From the NCBI GenBank assembly GCA_030066975.1, contig JASJAO010000008.1, forward strand, positions 1 through 64,000: a stretch of 64,000 nt of DNA. Reading direction: 5' to 3'. Source of the stretch: Henriciella sp. GTDB taxonomy: Bacteria > Pseudomonadota > Alphaproteobacteria > Caulobacterales > Hyphomonadaceae. A model generated the notes under the pieces. The model did no database searches. It had not been told where the DNA came from and worked only from the letters and a program-made list of their open reading frames with translations. The position numbers were made by a program, and so were the translations under genes. Each line of letters starts with the position of its first letter. Position 1 is the first letter of the stretch. Of this stretch, positions 31,954 to 41,547 are shown in pieces.

Positions 31954-34893
31954 GTGAAACCCATTGCCTCTGCCCCCACGATGCTGAAAGCGTTTGCCAC
32001 CTGTCTGGCTCTGTCTGCGGGTGTTCAGCTCGCCGAAGCGCAAACCTATTCCAATACGACAAGCGGCGCGCTCAATGAGACCGTCGCTCCTTGTAGCGCC
32101 CCACTGATTAGAACCTTTTCGGTGAGTGACACCGCCACCCTTGTCGACGTCGACCTTTCCGTGCTTGCCACTCACACCTATCGCGGTGATATTGTCACCG
32201 TCCTGGAGTCGCCAGGCGGAACACGGGTGCAGCTGACCTCCAGCCTGATTGGCCGTTCCGGTGACAATTTCAATGTCACGTTCGACGATGCGGCGACCGC
32301 GACTTATGTCGGGGCTTCTAACACCGCCACCCATTCCACGACGCTGCCCTACCAGAACACGCTGTCGCCTGAGAACCCGCTATCGGCGTTCAATGGCGAG
32401 ACCGCAAACGGCACCTGGACGATGGAGATTTGCGATGATTTCGGTCAGGATTCGGGCACCTTCACACGCGCAGATCTGACCCTCACAACCGGTAACACCG
32501 CGCCGTCAGCAGATCTGTCCCTCACCGCCTCGGCAAGCGTGACCAACCCAACCACCGGGTCCAACACCGTGCTCAGCTTCACCGTGACCAATTCCGGTCC
32601 AGCGGATGTTGACAGCATTACCGTCCTGGCCGCGCTGCCATCCGGTCTCACCTATGTCTCCGATACAGGCGGCGGGGCGTATGATGCGGCAAGCGGGGTC
32701 TGGACGCTGCCAGGCACGCTCACCAATGGCGCGAGTACAACCCTGCAAGTGACAGCGAATGCCAATGCGTCGGGCAGCGGTGCCGTTCTGGCAGAGATCA
32801 CAGCTTCCGGCCTGGACGACCCGGATTCAACCCCCGACAACCGCAACACGGATGCGACCGAAGACGATACCGCATCGCTGAACCTGCTGATCAACGGACC
32901 GGCACCCGGCACACCCCCAACGCTGACCTGTTCAGGCCCGCAAACCGTGTTCGACTGGGATGGCGAGAACTGGACCACGGGCGCGCTGTCTCAATCCTAT
33001 CCGACCTCGGGGGTCGGTCTGAATTTCGACTTCTCCGGCGATACTGGCTTTTTCGTCAATAATGCCAGTTTTGGCGGACAATCCCCGGCGCGCTCATCGA
33101 CGATCAGCGGCGGGCTCTCACCCGCGGAACAGGCCCTACTTTTCGTGGTAAACTATACATCTTCAACCCAGGCCGTGGAGCTTGAGATCGACCTTGGCAC
33201 AGCCGGGGAGGGCGTTGCCGCGGCTCAGTTCACCATTTTCGACGTCGATATCAATCCGAGCACAGCCAATAACGCCAATTTCATCGACCGCATCCGCGTG
33301 CTTGGCTATTTTGGCGGGGCCGCCCGAACCCCGATCCTGACCGGCAGTACGTCGAACTCGGTCAGTGGGGCCACCGCGACCGGAACCGCCTCGGTTGGGT
33401 CCACCTCCGCGGCGGGCAATGTCACCGTCACCTTCGATACGCCCGTCGATCAGGTCGTCATCTTCTATGACAATGATCCCGCCGTGGTGCCCAATCCGGG
33501 CCAGCAAGGCGTTGCCGTGCATGACATTACCTATTGTGAACGCACACGGGACTTTTCGGACGCGCCTGCGAGTTATGGCGCCCCGTCTCACCTGATCGTA
33601 CCCGGCATCTCCATGGGGCCCGTCGCACCCGACGCGGAAACCGCCGCTATCCCATCCACCCAGGCTGATGGCGATGACAGTTCAGGAGTTGATGACGAAA
33701 ACGCCGTGTCCTTCCCCGCGCTGACCCAGGGCGATGCGACCACACTCAATGTCGCGGTCAGCGGCTCAGGGGGTTATCTCAGAGGATGGGTCGATTGGGA
33801 CGGGGACGATACTTTTGAGACCAGCGAGCTGATCGCAGATGACTTGCAGCCGGTTGGCGGCAGCGTATCCATCCCGCTCAGCGTCCCGATTACGGCGACA
33901 ACGTCTCAGACCTATGCACGCCTGCGCTGGTCGCAGCAGACCGGCCTCGGCGCTGAAGAGGCGGCGACGTCCGGTGAGGTGGAAGACTTCGCGCTGACCA
34001 TTTCACCTCTCACCACCGCCACCTGCCCAAGCGGGTTCATACAGACCTCCAGCAGCGGCAATGCCGATACTGTGCTTGTGTCGGCGCAGTTCAGTTCCTT
34101 CGCGCTTGGACCACCGGAATCTGCCGGGACTACAGCGAATTCCGGCAATTCTGCGCGAGTCAATAATGGCAACCGCACGCTCACACTTGATCTCGGCGAT
34201 CTGGTTCCGGAGGGCAGCACGATTGACGTCACGATGGCGCGCGACAATGGCTCCGGGGCGGCGACGATTGAGCTATCATCTGACAATATCAGCTTCACGA
34301 CGATCCAGACGTTCAGTGGTGGATCAAATGACCAACTTCAGATCGTACCGGTCACAGTACCGTCCGGCGGCGCGCGCTATATCCGTTTCCAGCGCACATC
34401 CGGCCGGGTTTGGATTGCTGGCATGACCTATTCGGAAATCTGCACCGCTGCGGGCGGCCTCATCGCTTCCAAATCCGCGGCAGTGTACGATCCGGGCGGT
34501 GCCGGAGATGTCTTCGCCATCCCGGGCAGTGATGTCATCTACACGCTCACCGTGACCAACGAGAGCGTCACCCCAGCGGCGGAGGATTCAATCGTCCTGA
34601 TCGATCAGCTACCGGCAGATGTCGAATTCTTCAACGGCACGACCCCCGAATTCGGCAATACGGTGATCGAGTGGACAGAGACCAACACGACTTTGACCTT
34701 CGATCCGCTGGTCGACCTTGGTTTTGCCGATACCGTCACCGGACCACCGAGCGTGTTTGCCGATTGCACCGCGACCGTTGATTCGGGCTATGACGCCGAC
34801 ATCACCCATATTTGTTTCAATCCCAAAGGCAGCATGGCCGCAGGCGATCCCGATCCTACTTTCTCTGTCCGGTTCCGGGCGCGCATTCGCTGA
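31954..34893 (+). CDS. Large secreted multidomain surface protein (P-domain, DUF11, GEVED)
   Basis: The 979-residue protein has a signal peptide ending QLAEAQ. Residues 30-190 look like a proprotein-convertase P-domain (THTYRGDIVTVLESPGGTRV, NGTWTMEICDDFGQDSG). A DUF11-like beta repeat covers about 193-300, with a second near the C-terminus (SDVIYTLTVTNESV). A GEVED domain is clear around 610-690 (GWVDWDGDDTFETSELIADD, ARLRWSQQ, GEVEDFALTI). A discoidin-like segment follows (IELSSDNISFTTIQTF...RYIRFQR). No anchor or sorting signal was seen at the C-terminus. A structural or adhesive extracellular role is likely but not shown. Start GTG 31954. Confidence 0.8.
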   Translation: MKPIASAPTMLKAFATCLALSAGVQLAEAQTYSNTTSGALNETVAPCSAPLIRTFSVSDTATLVDVDLSVLATHTYRGDIVTVLESPGGTRVQLTSSLIGRSGDNFNVTFDDAATATYVGASNTATHSTTLPYQNTLSPENPLSAFNGETANGTWTMEICDDFGQDSGTFTRADLTLTTGNTAPSADLSLTASASVTNPTTGSNTVLSFTVTNSGPADVDSITVLAALPSGLTYVSDTGGGAYDAASGVWTLPGTLTNGASTTLQVTANANASGSGAVLAEITASGLDDPDSTPDNRNTDATEDDTASLNLLINGPAPGTPPTLTCSGPQTVFDWDGENWTTGALSQSYPTSGVGLNFDFSGDTGFFVNNASFGGQSPARSSTISGGLSPAEQALLFVVNYTSSTQAVELEIDLGTAGEGVAAAQFTIFDVDINPSTANNANFIDRIRVLGYFGGAARTPILTGSTSNSVSGATATGTASVGSTSAAGNVTVTFDTPVDQVVIFYDNDPAVVPNPGQQGVAVHDITYCERTRDFSDAPASYGAPSHLIVPGISMGPVAPDAETAAIPSTQADGDDSSGVDDENAVSFPALTQGDATTLNVAVSGSGGYLRGWVDWDGDDTFETSELIADDLQPVGGSVSIPLSVPITATTSQTYARLRWSQQTGLGAEEAATSGEVEDFALTISPLTTATCPSGFIQTSSSGNADTVLVSAQFSSFALGPPESAGTTANSGNSARVNNGNRTLTLDLGDLVPEGSTIDVTMARDNGSGAATIELSSDNISFTTIQTFSGGSNDQLQIVPVTVPSGGARYIRFQRTSGRVWIAGMTYSEICTAAGGLIASKSAAVYDPGGAGDVFAIPGSDVIYTLTVTNESVTPAAEDSIVLIDQLPADVEFFNGTTPEFGNTVIEWTETNTTLTFDPLVDLGFADTVTGPPSVFADCTATVDSGYDADITHICFNPKGSMAAGDPDPTFSVRFRARIR

Positions 34894-35004
34894 TCCGCGA
34901 CAGCGCCTGCTTCGCTGCGCCGCAGCGTCATGCCGTGACTCCGTCAGATGCGTCGCTTATCCTTTCTCCAATTAGATAGAGAACCGTGTTCAGGAGATGA
35001 TGCG

Positions 35005-36690
35005 ATGGACGGCACAGGGGTAGTAGATCGGGGTCCGGTCCTGGCAAATCTGACCGGGCTGCTGAACGAGGCAATCACCGCGATCGATACGTATGAAATT
35101 GCGGTTCGAACAGAACTCTCAAAGACGCTCGCGCCCGAGGGCAAGCCTGATCGCCGCGCGCTTGAAGCCCACCAGCATGCCGCCCACGGCTTTGCCTGGC
35201 TTGTGACCTATGTTGAGACCCTGCGTGAGACGGCGAACTGGGCCACACGGCTTGAAGCGGACGGCAAATTCACCGATATCGAAGCGCTTCTGTCCCAAAT
35301 CCTGTTTGGGAGATATCTCGCCGACATTGTCGGCGGCATCCCGATGAATCAGGGCGAGACCATTCGCCCGCATGAACTTGGTGCCCTCGCTGCCGTCGAC
35401 GTGCTATTCGATGTTCCGGCGGTGCGAGCCCTGATCACCGAAGGTCTCACTCCCGAAACCACCGCGGCGGCGGCCGCTTTCCTGCCGGATGCGCTGAGCC
35501 GGGCGACGGTAGAGAATACCGGTGAAGACGAGACGATGGCGATGATCCGCGATCAGTTCCGCCGCTATGCCGACGATAAGATCGTCCCGCACGCGCATGA
35601 GTGGCACTTGAACAATGACTATATCCCGATGGACGTGGTCAATGAGATGGCCGAGCTTGGCGTCTTCGGTCTTACTATCCCCGAAGAGAATGGCGGTCTC
35701 GGCATGGGCAAAACGGCCATGTGTGTCGTCTCTGAAGAGCTGTCGCGCGGCTATATCGGCACCGGCTCGCTCGGCACACGCTCAGAAATCGCCGCCGAAC
35801 TGATCCTGATTGGCGGCACAGAGGCCCAGAAAGAGAAATACCTGCCCGCCATCGCGTCTGGCGAAATCCTGCCCACGGCTGTCTTTACTGAGCCAAACAC
35901 CGGCTCTGATCTCGGCGCGCTGCGGACCCGCGCGGTCAAAGACGGCGACACTTACAAGATCACCGGCAACAAGACCTGGATCACCCACCCGGTTCGCGCT
36001 GACCTTATGACCGTGCTCGCCCGTACCGACCCGGAAACGAGCAATTTCTCCGGCCTCTCCATGTTCCTCGCCGAGAAACCGCGCGGCAGCGACGAGGTCC
36101 CGTTCCCGGCCGACGGTATGACCGGCGGCGAGATTGAAGTGCTCGGCTATCGCGGCATGAAAGAGTACGAGATCGGCTTTGACGCGTTTGAAGTCCCGGC
36201 CTCCAATCTGCTCGGTGAGACCGAAGGCATGGGCTTTAAACACCTCATGGCGACCTTCGAAAGCGCTCGTATTCAGACCGCCGCGCGTGCCGTCGGGGTG
36301 GCCCAGAACGCGCTCGAACTTGGCTTGCGCTACGCGCTGGATCGCAATCAGTTCGGCAAGCCGATTTTCGACTTCCCGCGAGTGTCCGGCAAGCTGGTCA
36401 TGATGGCGGCCGAACTGGTCGGCATTCGTCAGCTCACCTATTTTTCCGCGCGCCAGAAAGACAATGACAAGCGCTGTGATCTCGAAGCCGGCATGGCCAA
36501 AATGCTCGCCGCCCGCGCCGCCTGGGCCGCCGCTGACAATGCCCTGCAGATCCATGGCGGTAACGGCTTTGCGCTCGAATATCCCGTCAGCCGCGTCCTC
36601 CAGGACGCTCGTATCCTGAACATTTTCGAAGGCGCTGGCGAGGTCCAGGCCATGGTGATCGCACGGAGGGTCATCTCAGAACGGAACTAG
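35005..36690 (+). CDS. mcd: (2S)-methylsuccinyl-CoA dehydrogenase
   Basis: A 561-residue FAD-dependent acyl-CoA dehydrogenase of the ethylmalonyl-CoA pathway, oxidising methylsuccinyl-CoA to mesaconyl-CoA during growth on C2 compounds. It is longer than ordinary acyl-CoA dehydrogenases because of a roughly 150-residue N-terminal domain, typical of Mcd. Mcd-like segments are GTGSLGTRSEIAAELILIGG, FTEPNTGSDLGALRTRAV, GGEIEVLGYRGMKEYEIGF and FESARIQTAARAVGVAQNAL. AGGAG stands before the ATG at 35005. The stop overlaps the convergent next gene by four bases. Other pathway genes are outside the window. Confidence 0.9.
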   Translation: MDGTGVVDRGPVLANLTGLLNEAITAIDTYEIAVRTELSKTLAPEGKPDRRALEAHQHAAHGFAWLVTYVETLRETANWATRLEADGKFTDIEALLSQILFGRYLADIVGGIPMNQGETIRPHELGALAAVDVLFDVPAVRALITEGLTPETTAAAAAFLPDALSRATVENTGEDETMAMIRDQFRRYADDKIVPHAHEWHLNNDYIPMDVVNEMAELGVFGLTIPEENGGLGMGKTAMCVVSEELSRGYIGTGSLGTRSEIAAELILIGGTEAQKEKYLPAIASGEILPTAVFTEPNTGSDLGALRTRAVKDGDTYKITGNKTWITHPVRADLMTVLARTDPETSNFSGLSMFLAEKPRGSDEVPFPADGMTGGEIEVLGYRGMKEYEIGFDAFEVPASNLLGETEGMGFKHLMATFESARIQTAARAVGVAQNALELGLRYALDRNQFGKPIFDFPRVSGKLVMMAAELVGIRQLTYFSARQKDNDKRCDLEAGMAKMLAARAAWAAADNALQIHGGNGFALEYPVSRVLQDARILNIFEGAGEVQAMVIARRVISERN

Positions 36691-37496
36691 TTCTGTTCGA
36701 CCTCGAACAGATCGAACTGGCGTAAATCCACAGTCTTGAGGATGCTCGGCTGGGTGAGTGCCGCGCGCAGCGCTTCTCGCAGGTTCACGCCAATATCCAG
36801 CGCTTCGACCGCAACGATAATCACCCGTCTTTGTTCAGCGGCACTGGCCGGGCAACTGGCGCCCGGGGCGCAGACCGCATCTGCGCGATACTCACCCAGA
36901 TTGATCGAAAACATGATCGGAATTTGCCCCGCCGCGCAGGCCCCTCTGGCCCCGCTCAGCGCCTCGCCCAGCGTTGTCGCGCGCGCCCTGGCGAGCTGAT
37001 GGTTGGTCGCAGTGGCGCCATCGGATGAGGTGGATCCGAACGCCATAGCCGCCTTTGAGGCGCAGAACCGCTGAAAGAATTGCGGTGTTTCCAACACCTC
37101 GGAAAAGCGCACGAACTGACCATTATCCTCTATCTGGCGCGATGATCCGGAACTCCAGGAATAGCGGTCGTGCAGCACATATAGTCTGAATTCAGCGCTC
37201 TTGCCTTGTGCATCCAGGCCGTCAAACTTGCGGCTTTCGCCCCAGGTTCCACCATCAATTGGCGTTAGATCAGGGCCGCAGAGGTCCGGCCGGTCGGCCA
37301 GCATCATCTGATCCCACAGCGCCGCAGCTCGGTAGCTCGGATCGTCAGACAAGGCCGCATCGCCATCATCGGTGCAAATGATCTCGCCTGTATCCCGGTC
37401 GATCCCGAAACTGCTCGGTTGAACTTGCGCGGCGGAAAAACCGCCAAGCCCCAGGATCAGGCCAATGGCCAGCCCGGTAGATTTGAAAATTCTCAT
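36687..37496 (-). CDS. Secreted hypothetical protein, possibly with a degenerate OmpA-like end
   Basis: The 269-residue protein has a signal peptide (MRIFKSTGLAIGLILGLGGF, cut near AAQ). The C-terminal half reads NHQLARARATTLGEALSGA ... EQRRVIIVAVEAL, which resembles the peptidoglycan-binding OmpA-like fold (N-x-L-S-x-x-R-A). An inserted Cys-containing loop (ACAAGQIP...CAPGASC) breaks the usual pattern. This link is tentative. AAGGGG precedes the ATG. Confidence 0.65.
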   Translation of the reverse strand: MRIFKSTGLAIGLILGLGGFSAAQVQPSSFGIDRDTGEIICTDDGDAALSDDPSYRAAALWDQMMLADRPDLCGPDLTPIDGGTWGESRKFDGLDAQGKSAEFRLYVLHDRYSWSSGSSRQIEDNGQFVRFSEVLETPQFFQRFCASKAAMAFGSTSSDGATATNHQLARARATTLGEALSGARGACAAGQIPIMFSINLGEYRADAVCAPGASCPASAAEQRRVIIVAVEALDIGVNLREALRAALTQPSILKTVDLRQFDLFEVEQN

Positions 37497-37588
37497 CGCG
37501 AACCCCTTAAAAACGCGTGCCCTTCGGTACGTTCCTTTAGCGCGATGATCAATCTGATATTGCTGAATGCGATGTGTAACCGGGCGGC

Positions 37589-38566
37589 TCAGGCCGCTTC
37601 CGGCTGCGGCTCGGTGTGCACGGATCGGTAAATCTCCTGGCCAAAGGCGATGCGCTCTGCGGCGTCCATTTGCGATGTGTCGGTGTTCAGAACTGGCTCG
37701 ATATGCGGGCGCAATCCATGGCGATTGGCGATCTGAATGGCGAGACCCGGACGAGCATTCAGCTCCAGCAGCAGCGGCCCCTTCTCTGCATCAATCACGA
37801 TATCCGCGCCAAGATAGCCAAGCCCCGTGACCTCATAGGCGCGGGTGGCCATCATCAACATCTCGTCCCAGTGTGGGACTTGAATCCCCGACAGGCTGTT
37901 GGCCGTATCAGGGTGCGTGTCGATAATGGCATCATACTGCATGCCGTCACGCGTCACCCCGGTGGTGAGATCCAGCCCAACCCCGACACCCCCCTTGTGC
38001 AGATTGGCTTTACCGTCAGAGTCCGCCGTCGGCAGGCGCAGCATGGCAAGGATCGGCACGCCTTTCACCACAATGATCCGGATGTCCGGCACGCCTTTGA
38101 AGCTGACCTGATCGAACACACCGGCAAACCGCACGCGCTCTTCGATCAGCGCCGCATCCGGCAGTCCGCCCAGGGAATACATGCCAGAGAGTATGTTCAT
38201 CACGTGAAACCGCAAATCCTCAAACAGAATGCGGCGTCCGTTGGCGAGCCGATATCCGCCCTTCATCGGCCCCATGATCACCAGAATGCCGTTGCCTTGC
38301 GACCCATTGGCGGGCTTGATCGCGACGCCATGCTCGCGATCAAGCATGTCTTTCAGATTGCGCATGCCGAACGAGCCGCGGATCAGACCGATCAGTTCGG
38401 GGCAGGGGATGTTTGCCTCCTGCGCCAACTGCTTGGTCACCGACTTGTCATTGACCAGGCGCATCAGGCGGCGCGGGTTCAGTTCCGCGACGAGCCGCAC
38501 ATTGCGCTCATTCAGTCCCATCACGCCATTGCGGCGCAGGCCGATAATACGGTCAAGGATCGACAT
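37589..38566 (-). CDS. RimK-like ATP-grasp (alpha-L-glutamate ligase-like) protein
   Basis: A 325-residue ATP-grasp enzyme. The ATP-binding Lys and glycine loop are in GVAIKPANGSQGNGILVI, and the metal-binding segment is GADIVIDAEKGPLLLELNAR. It belongs to the group related to RimK glutamate ligases whose substrate is unknown. It is the last gene of a three-gene minus-strand operon and overlaps the transglutaminase-like gene by 14 bases. The ATG at 38566 is chosen for GGAG just upstream; an ATG at 38581 is also possible. Confidence 0.85.
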   Translation of the reverse strand: MSILDRIIGLRRNGVMGLNERNVRLVAELNPRRLMRLVNDKSVTKQLAQEANIPCPELIGLIRGSFGMRNLKDMLDREHGVAIKPANGSQGNGILVIMGPMKGGYRLANGRRILFEDLRFHVMNILSGMYSLGGLPDAALIEERVRFAGVFDQVSFKGVPDIRIIVVKGVPILAMLRLPTADSDGKANLHKGGVGVGLDLTTGVTRDGMQYDAIIDTHPDTANSLSGIQVPHWDEMLMMATRAYEVTGLGYLGADIVIDAEKGPLLLELNARPGLAIQIANRHGLRPHIEPVLNTDTSQMDAAERIAFGQEIYRSVHTEPQPEAA

Positions 38567-40094
38567 TTTTCTCCGCCGCATGCCGGAACCGGCTGATCTC
38601 GCTCAGGCGCATGCCCATATAGCGTCCCATCATCAGACAGAGCCCCATGATCACGAGTAGAAGCTCCGGGAAGTTGAACATCAGATACTCAACATTCGGA
38701 TTGCTCATCGCCAAATAGGCCACACTGGCCACCGCCAGACTGCCCAGCCCCTGTTTGATCGCTTCGCTGGGCGAATATTCTTCCCAAACGATCGACATGC
38801 GCTCAATCGTCATGGTCAGGATCACCATTGGGAACAGTGAGATAGACAGGCCAATACGCTGACCGGAATCGGCCATAAAGATCGTGATCCCGGCCATGCA
38901 CAGAACGATGAAGGTCAGAACGACAGCCAATCGCGGCACCAGCAACAATTTCAACCGTTCCAGATAGAACCGCATCGCGAGCCCGAGCGTGATCAGGACG
39001 ATAAACAGGATCAGACCGGTCAGCAGCGCGGTTTCGCGAAACGCAATACCGATCAGAACGGGCATGAATGTGCCAAGCGTCTGCAGTCCAACAAACTGGC
39101 GCAGGAAAACGAGCAATAGGATGCCGACCGGGATGGTCAGCAGAACGCGGTAAACCAGCTGTGTGGTGAGTGGCAGGCCATCAAAGGTAAACAGGCGCAA
39201 GAACACATCATTATTGTCAGCGGCATCGAGCACCATCGAACTCGCAGCTAGCCGCAGAGGTTGCAGGCTGATCTGTGTGCTGAGCTCAGATGTGCCATCG
39301 GCTTCAACCAGTTCTTCCGTGCCATACCAGATCGGGAAGAACCGGGTCGGATTGCCGCTTGGAAAATAGCGTCGATCCCGGTCAGCGACATGGTACTCCA
39401 GCCAGCTTGTCGTATCCGCGCGGCGACGGGCATCATCAAGGTAAACCCCGTTGGCCACGCGCGCGGGAACGCCCTGGCTTTGCAGCACTTGCCGGGCGAG
39501 CTCCAACCGTCCGAGATAGCCTGGCAGCGGCGGGATCAGCGCGGCCACTTCGTCCGACAGATTGGCAGAGAAAATCTCCTGCAAGGTCAGCTCGACCAGC
39601 GATTCCTCGTCCGCAGACTGTCGGCGCAGATTGGACAGCCAGACAATGAAGGCCTGGCGTTCAAGATTGGATTCAAACGGCAGATCAATACGCTCAGTTT
39701 GCTCGTACAATTCGGCAGGCAAAGGCGTTTGTCGGTTTTCCTCAATCAGTGAGGTCCGGTACCGCAGGACTTTCGGGCCTTCGGGATAACGATAAGTCCA
39801 GATCGCCTTTCTGTTGCGATTCTCCGCTGTGCGAATGATCCGCAGCCCGAACGGGCCGCTATAGAACTGTTCTTCACGCACATCCCGTATTTCGCTGCGC
39901 GCGGGCAGAAAGGCCTCCACCCGAACCGGGCGATTATCGGCGGCAAACTCGATATAGACTTCCAGATTCCAGACCGTACGCGTCTGGTCCGGCACCAGAG
40001 GATAGTTGTGATTGATGGCCTTGTGAGCAAAGATGCCTAACCCGATCAGGACCAGTACAAGCGATAGAAGCCGCGTATGGAGCTGCCCACTCAT
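38553..40094 (-). CDS. Inactive transglutaminase fused to seven membrane helices
   Basis: The 513-residue membrane protein has an N-terminal anchor (LLSLVLVLIGLGIF), a periplasmic transglutaminase-like domain (about 40-290; LARQVLQSQGVPARVANGVY is the usual core region) and a C-terminal block of about seven hydrophobic segments (from VLLTIPVGILLLVF to LLVIMGLCLMMG). The catalytic Cys of true transglutaminases is not seen. This architecture is known to occur with a RimK-like ligase and a retropepsin-like protease, exactly the two neighbours here, so the three likely act in one envelope process. Confidence 0.85.
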   Translation of the reverse strand: MSGQLHTRLLSLVLVLIGLGIFAHKAINHNYPLVPDQTRTVWNLEVYIEFAADNRPVRVEAFLPARSEIRDVREEQFYSGPFGLRIIRTAENRNRKAIWTYRYPEGPKVLRYRTSLIEENRQTPLPAELYEQTERIDLPFESNLERQAFIVWLSNLRRQSADEESLVELTLQEIFSANLSDEVAALIPPLPGYLGRLELARQVLQSQGVPARVANGVYLDDARRRADTTSWLEYHVADRDRRYFPSGNPTRFFPIWYGTEELVEADGTSELSTQISLQPLRLAASSMVLDAADNNDVFLRLFTFDGLPLTTQLVYRVLLTIPVGILLLVFLRQFVGLQTLGTFMPVLIGIAFRETALLTGLILFIVLITLGLAMRFYLERLKLLLVPRLAVVLTFIVLCMAGITIFMADSGQRIGLSISLFPMVILTMTIERMSIVWEEYSPSEAIKQGLGSLAVASVAYLAMSNPNVEYLMFNFPELLLVIMGLCLMMGRYMGMRLSEISRFRHAAEKNVDP

Positions 40095-40101
40095 CTATCG
40101 C

Positions 40102-40617
40102 TCAGTCACACGAATCATCGGCGGCAAAGGTCTGTCCGGAATCGACGACAATCCGCGAGGCCAGAAACTCGCGCCCGATCAGGACCTGATAGTCAAACTG
40201 CTCCCGGTCGGCCAGCGTGAACTCTGCGAGCCCTGAGGCCCCGCCGACACAGAGCGGCAGGTGTATCACGGGTCGGCGCTGCGTCCCGCCGGTTTTCAGC
40301 TTGATTGCCACGAAAGAGATCACATTCTGATCATAACGAATGGACCGGCCATTCTTGCCGATGACACGAAACTGCACCCAGGTGTCCCGGCTTGATTTCT
40401 TGTACAGTTTCACATCCCGTGCATAGAGCGAGCTTGTATCGGCGCCGGTATCGAGCTTGGCTTTCATTTCCAGACCGAGTTTGCCGACATGGGCGTCTTC
40501 AATATAGCCAAGCACAATGGGCTCGCTGCTGCGCGCATCATCTGCGTCAGCGAGAGCAGGCAGTCCAAGTCCGGCAAAGCCCAGGACCAGCGCCAAAAAA
40601 CGGGCAATACAATTCAT
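40102..40617 (-). CDS. Secreted retropepsin-like protease ('ATP-dependent zinc protease' family)
   Basis: The 171-residue protein has a signal peptide (MNCIARFLALVLGFAGLGLP, then ALADA). Its active-site-like motif is AKLDTGADTSSLYARDV, the DTGA signature of pepsin and retropepsin enzymes. Near the C-terminus the family segment is YQVLIGREFLASRIVVD. The family name (zinc protease) is historical. It is the first gene of the operon with the 7TM transglutaminase, seven bases upstream of it. The ATG at 40617 begins the signal peptide; a TTG at 40644 is less likely. Confidence 0.85.
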   Translation of the reverse strand: MNCIARFLALVLGFAGLGLPALADADDARSSEPIVLGYIEDAHVGKLGLEMKAKLDTGADTSSLYARDVKLYKKSSRDTWVQFRVIGKNGRSIRYDQNVISFVAIKLKTGGTQRRPVIHLPLCVGGASGLAEFTLADREQFDYQVLIGREFLASRIVVDSGQTFAADDSCD

Positions 40618-40777
40618 GTCGAATATCCGCACAGTTCGAGACAATAAGATCGCCCAGCCTCATATGAATTCGGATGGCCAAAATATGGCCGATGTTCGGA
40701 ATTAACTGCGATATTCATCAAGCGCAACAGATCCCTCTCTTCCCCTGACGACCTTACAGCTCTATGGGCATCAGACA

Positions 40778-41545
40778 ATGCTCAAGACCCGCATCATTCC
40801 CTGCCTTGATGTCAAGGATGGCCGCACCGTGAAAGGCGTCAACTTCGTTGACCTGCGCGATGCCGGTGACCCGGTGGCGCTGGCCAAGGTCTATGACGCG
40901 CAAGGTGCCGACGAGCTTTGCTTTCTCGACATTACCGCCAGCCATGAAGAGCGCGGCACGCTGCTTGATGTGGTCAGCGCCACAGCCGAACAGTGTTTCA
41001 TGCCGCTTACGGTGGGCGGCGGTGTGCGCTCGGCTGAAAACATGGTCCAGCTGCTGCGTGCCGGGGCTGACAAAGTCGCGATCAACTCTGCCGCCGTCGC
41101 TAATCCGCAGGTCATCGCCGACTGCGCCGCACGCGCCGGTCGCCAATGCGTGGTGGTTGCCATTGACGCCCGCGCCAGCGGCGACAGCTGGGAGATCTTC
41201 ACCCATGGCGGACGCAAGGGCACCGGCATTGACGCCGTCGCCTTTGCGCGCGAGGCCGAACAGCGCGGCGCGGGCGAAATCCTGCTCACCAGTATGGACC
41301 GAGATGGCACCAAGGCGGGCTATGACCTGCCGCTGCTCAAGGCGATTACGAGCGTTGTCAATGTTCCGGTGGTTGCCTCCGGCGGGGCCGGCAGCGCAGA
41401 AGACCTCGCGCCCGCAGTATTGGAAGGCGGGGCAAGCGCGGTGCTCGCGGCCTCCATCTTCCACTTCGGTGAAGTGACGCTACAACAGGCTCGCGCCGCC
41501 TTGGCCAGAGCTGGCGCGCCGGTACGTCCGTTTGAGGAGCTCTGA
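40778..41545 (+). CDS. hisF: Imidazole glycerol phosphate synthase, cyclase subunit HisF
   Basis: HisF (255 residues) uses ammonia from HisH to close the imidazole ring. The catalytic Asp is in [18 protein letters not shown], the second in [15 protein letters not shown], and the phosphate loops are [10 protein letters not shown] and [10 protein letters not shown]. The partner hisH is at 18886. hisE begins two bases after its stop, so hisFE is a short operon with its own promoter somewhere in 40645-40777. Confidence 0.97.
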   Translation: MLKTRIIPCLDVKDGRTVKGVNFVDLRDAGDPVALAKVYDAQGADELCFLDITASHEERGTLLDVVSATAEQCFMPLTVGGGVRSAENMVQLLRAGADKVAINSAAVANPQVIADCAARAGRQCVVVAIDARASGDSWEIFTHGGRKGTGIDAVAFAREAEQRGAGEILLTSMDRDGTKAGYDLPLLKAITSVVNVPVVASGGAGSAEDLAPAVLEGGASAVLAASIFHFGEVTLQQARAALARAGAPVRPFEEL

Positions 41546-41547
41546 TC

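Noticed and set aside
31699-32334. A 211-codon open frame on the minus strand across the selO end and the start of the large secreted protein.
   Set aside because: Antisense to two supported genes and without a recognisable domain.
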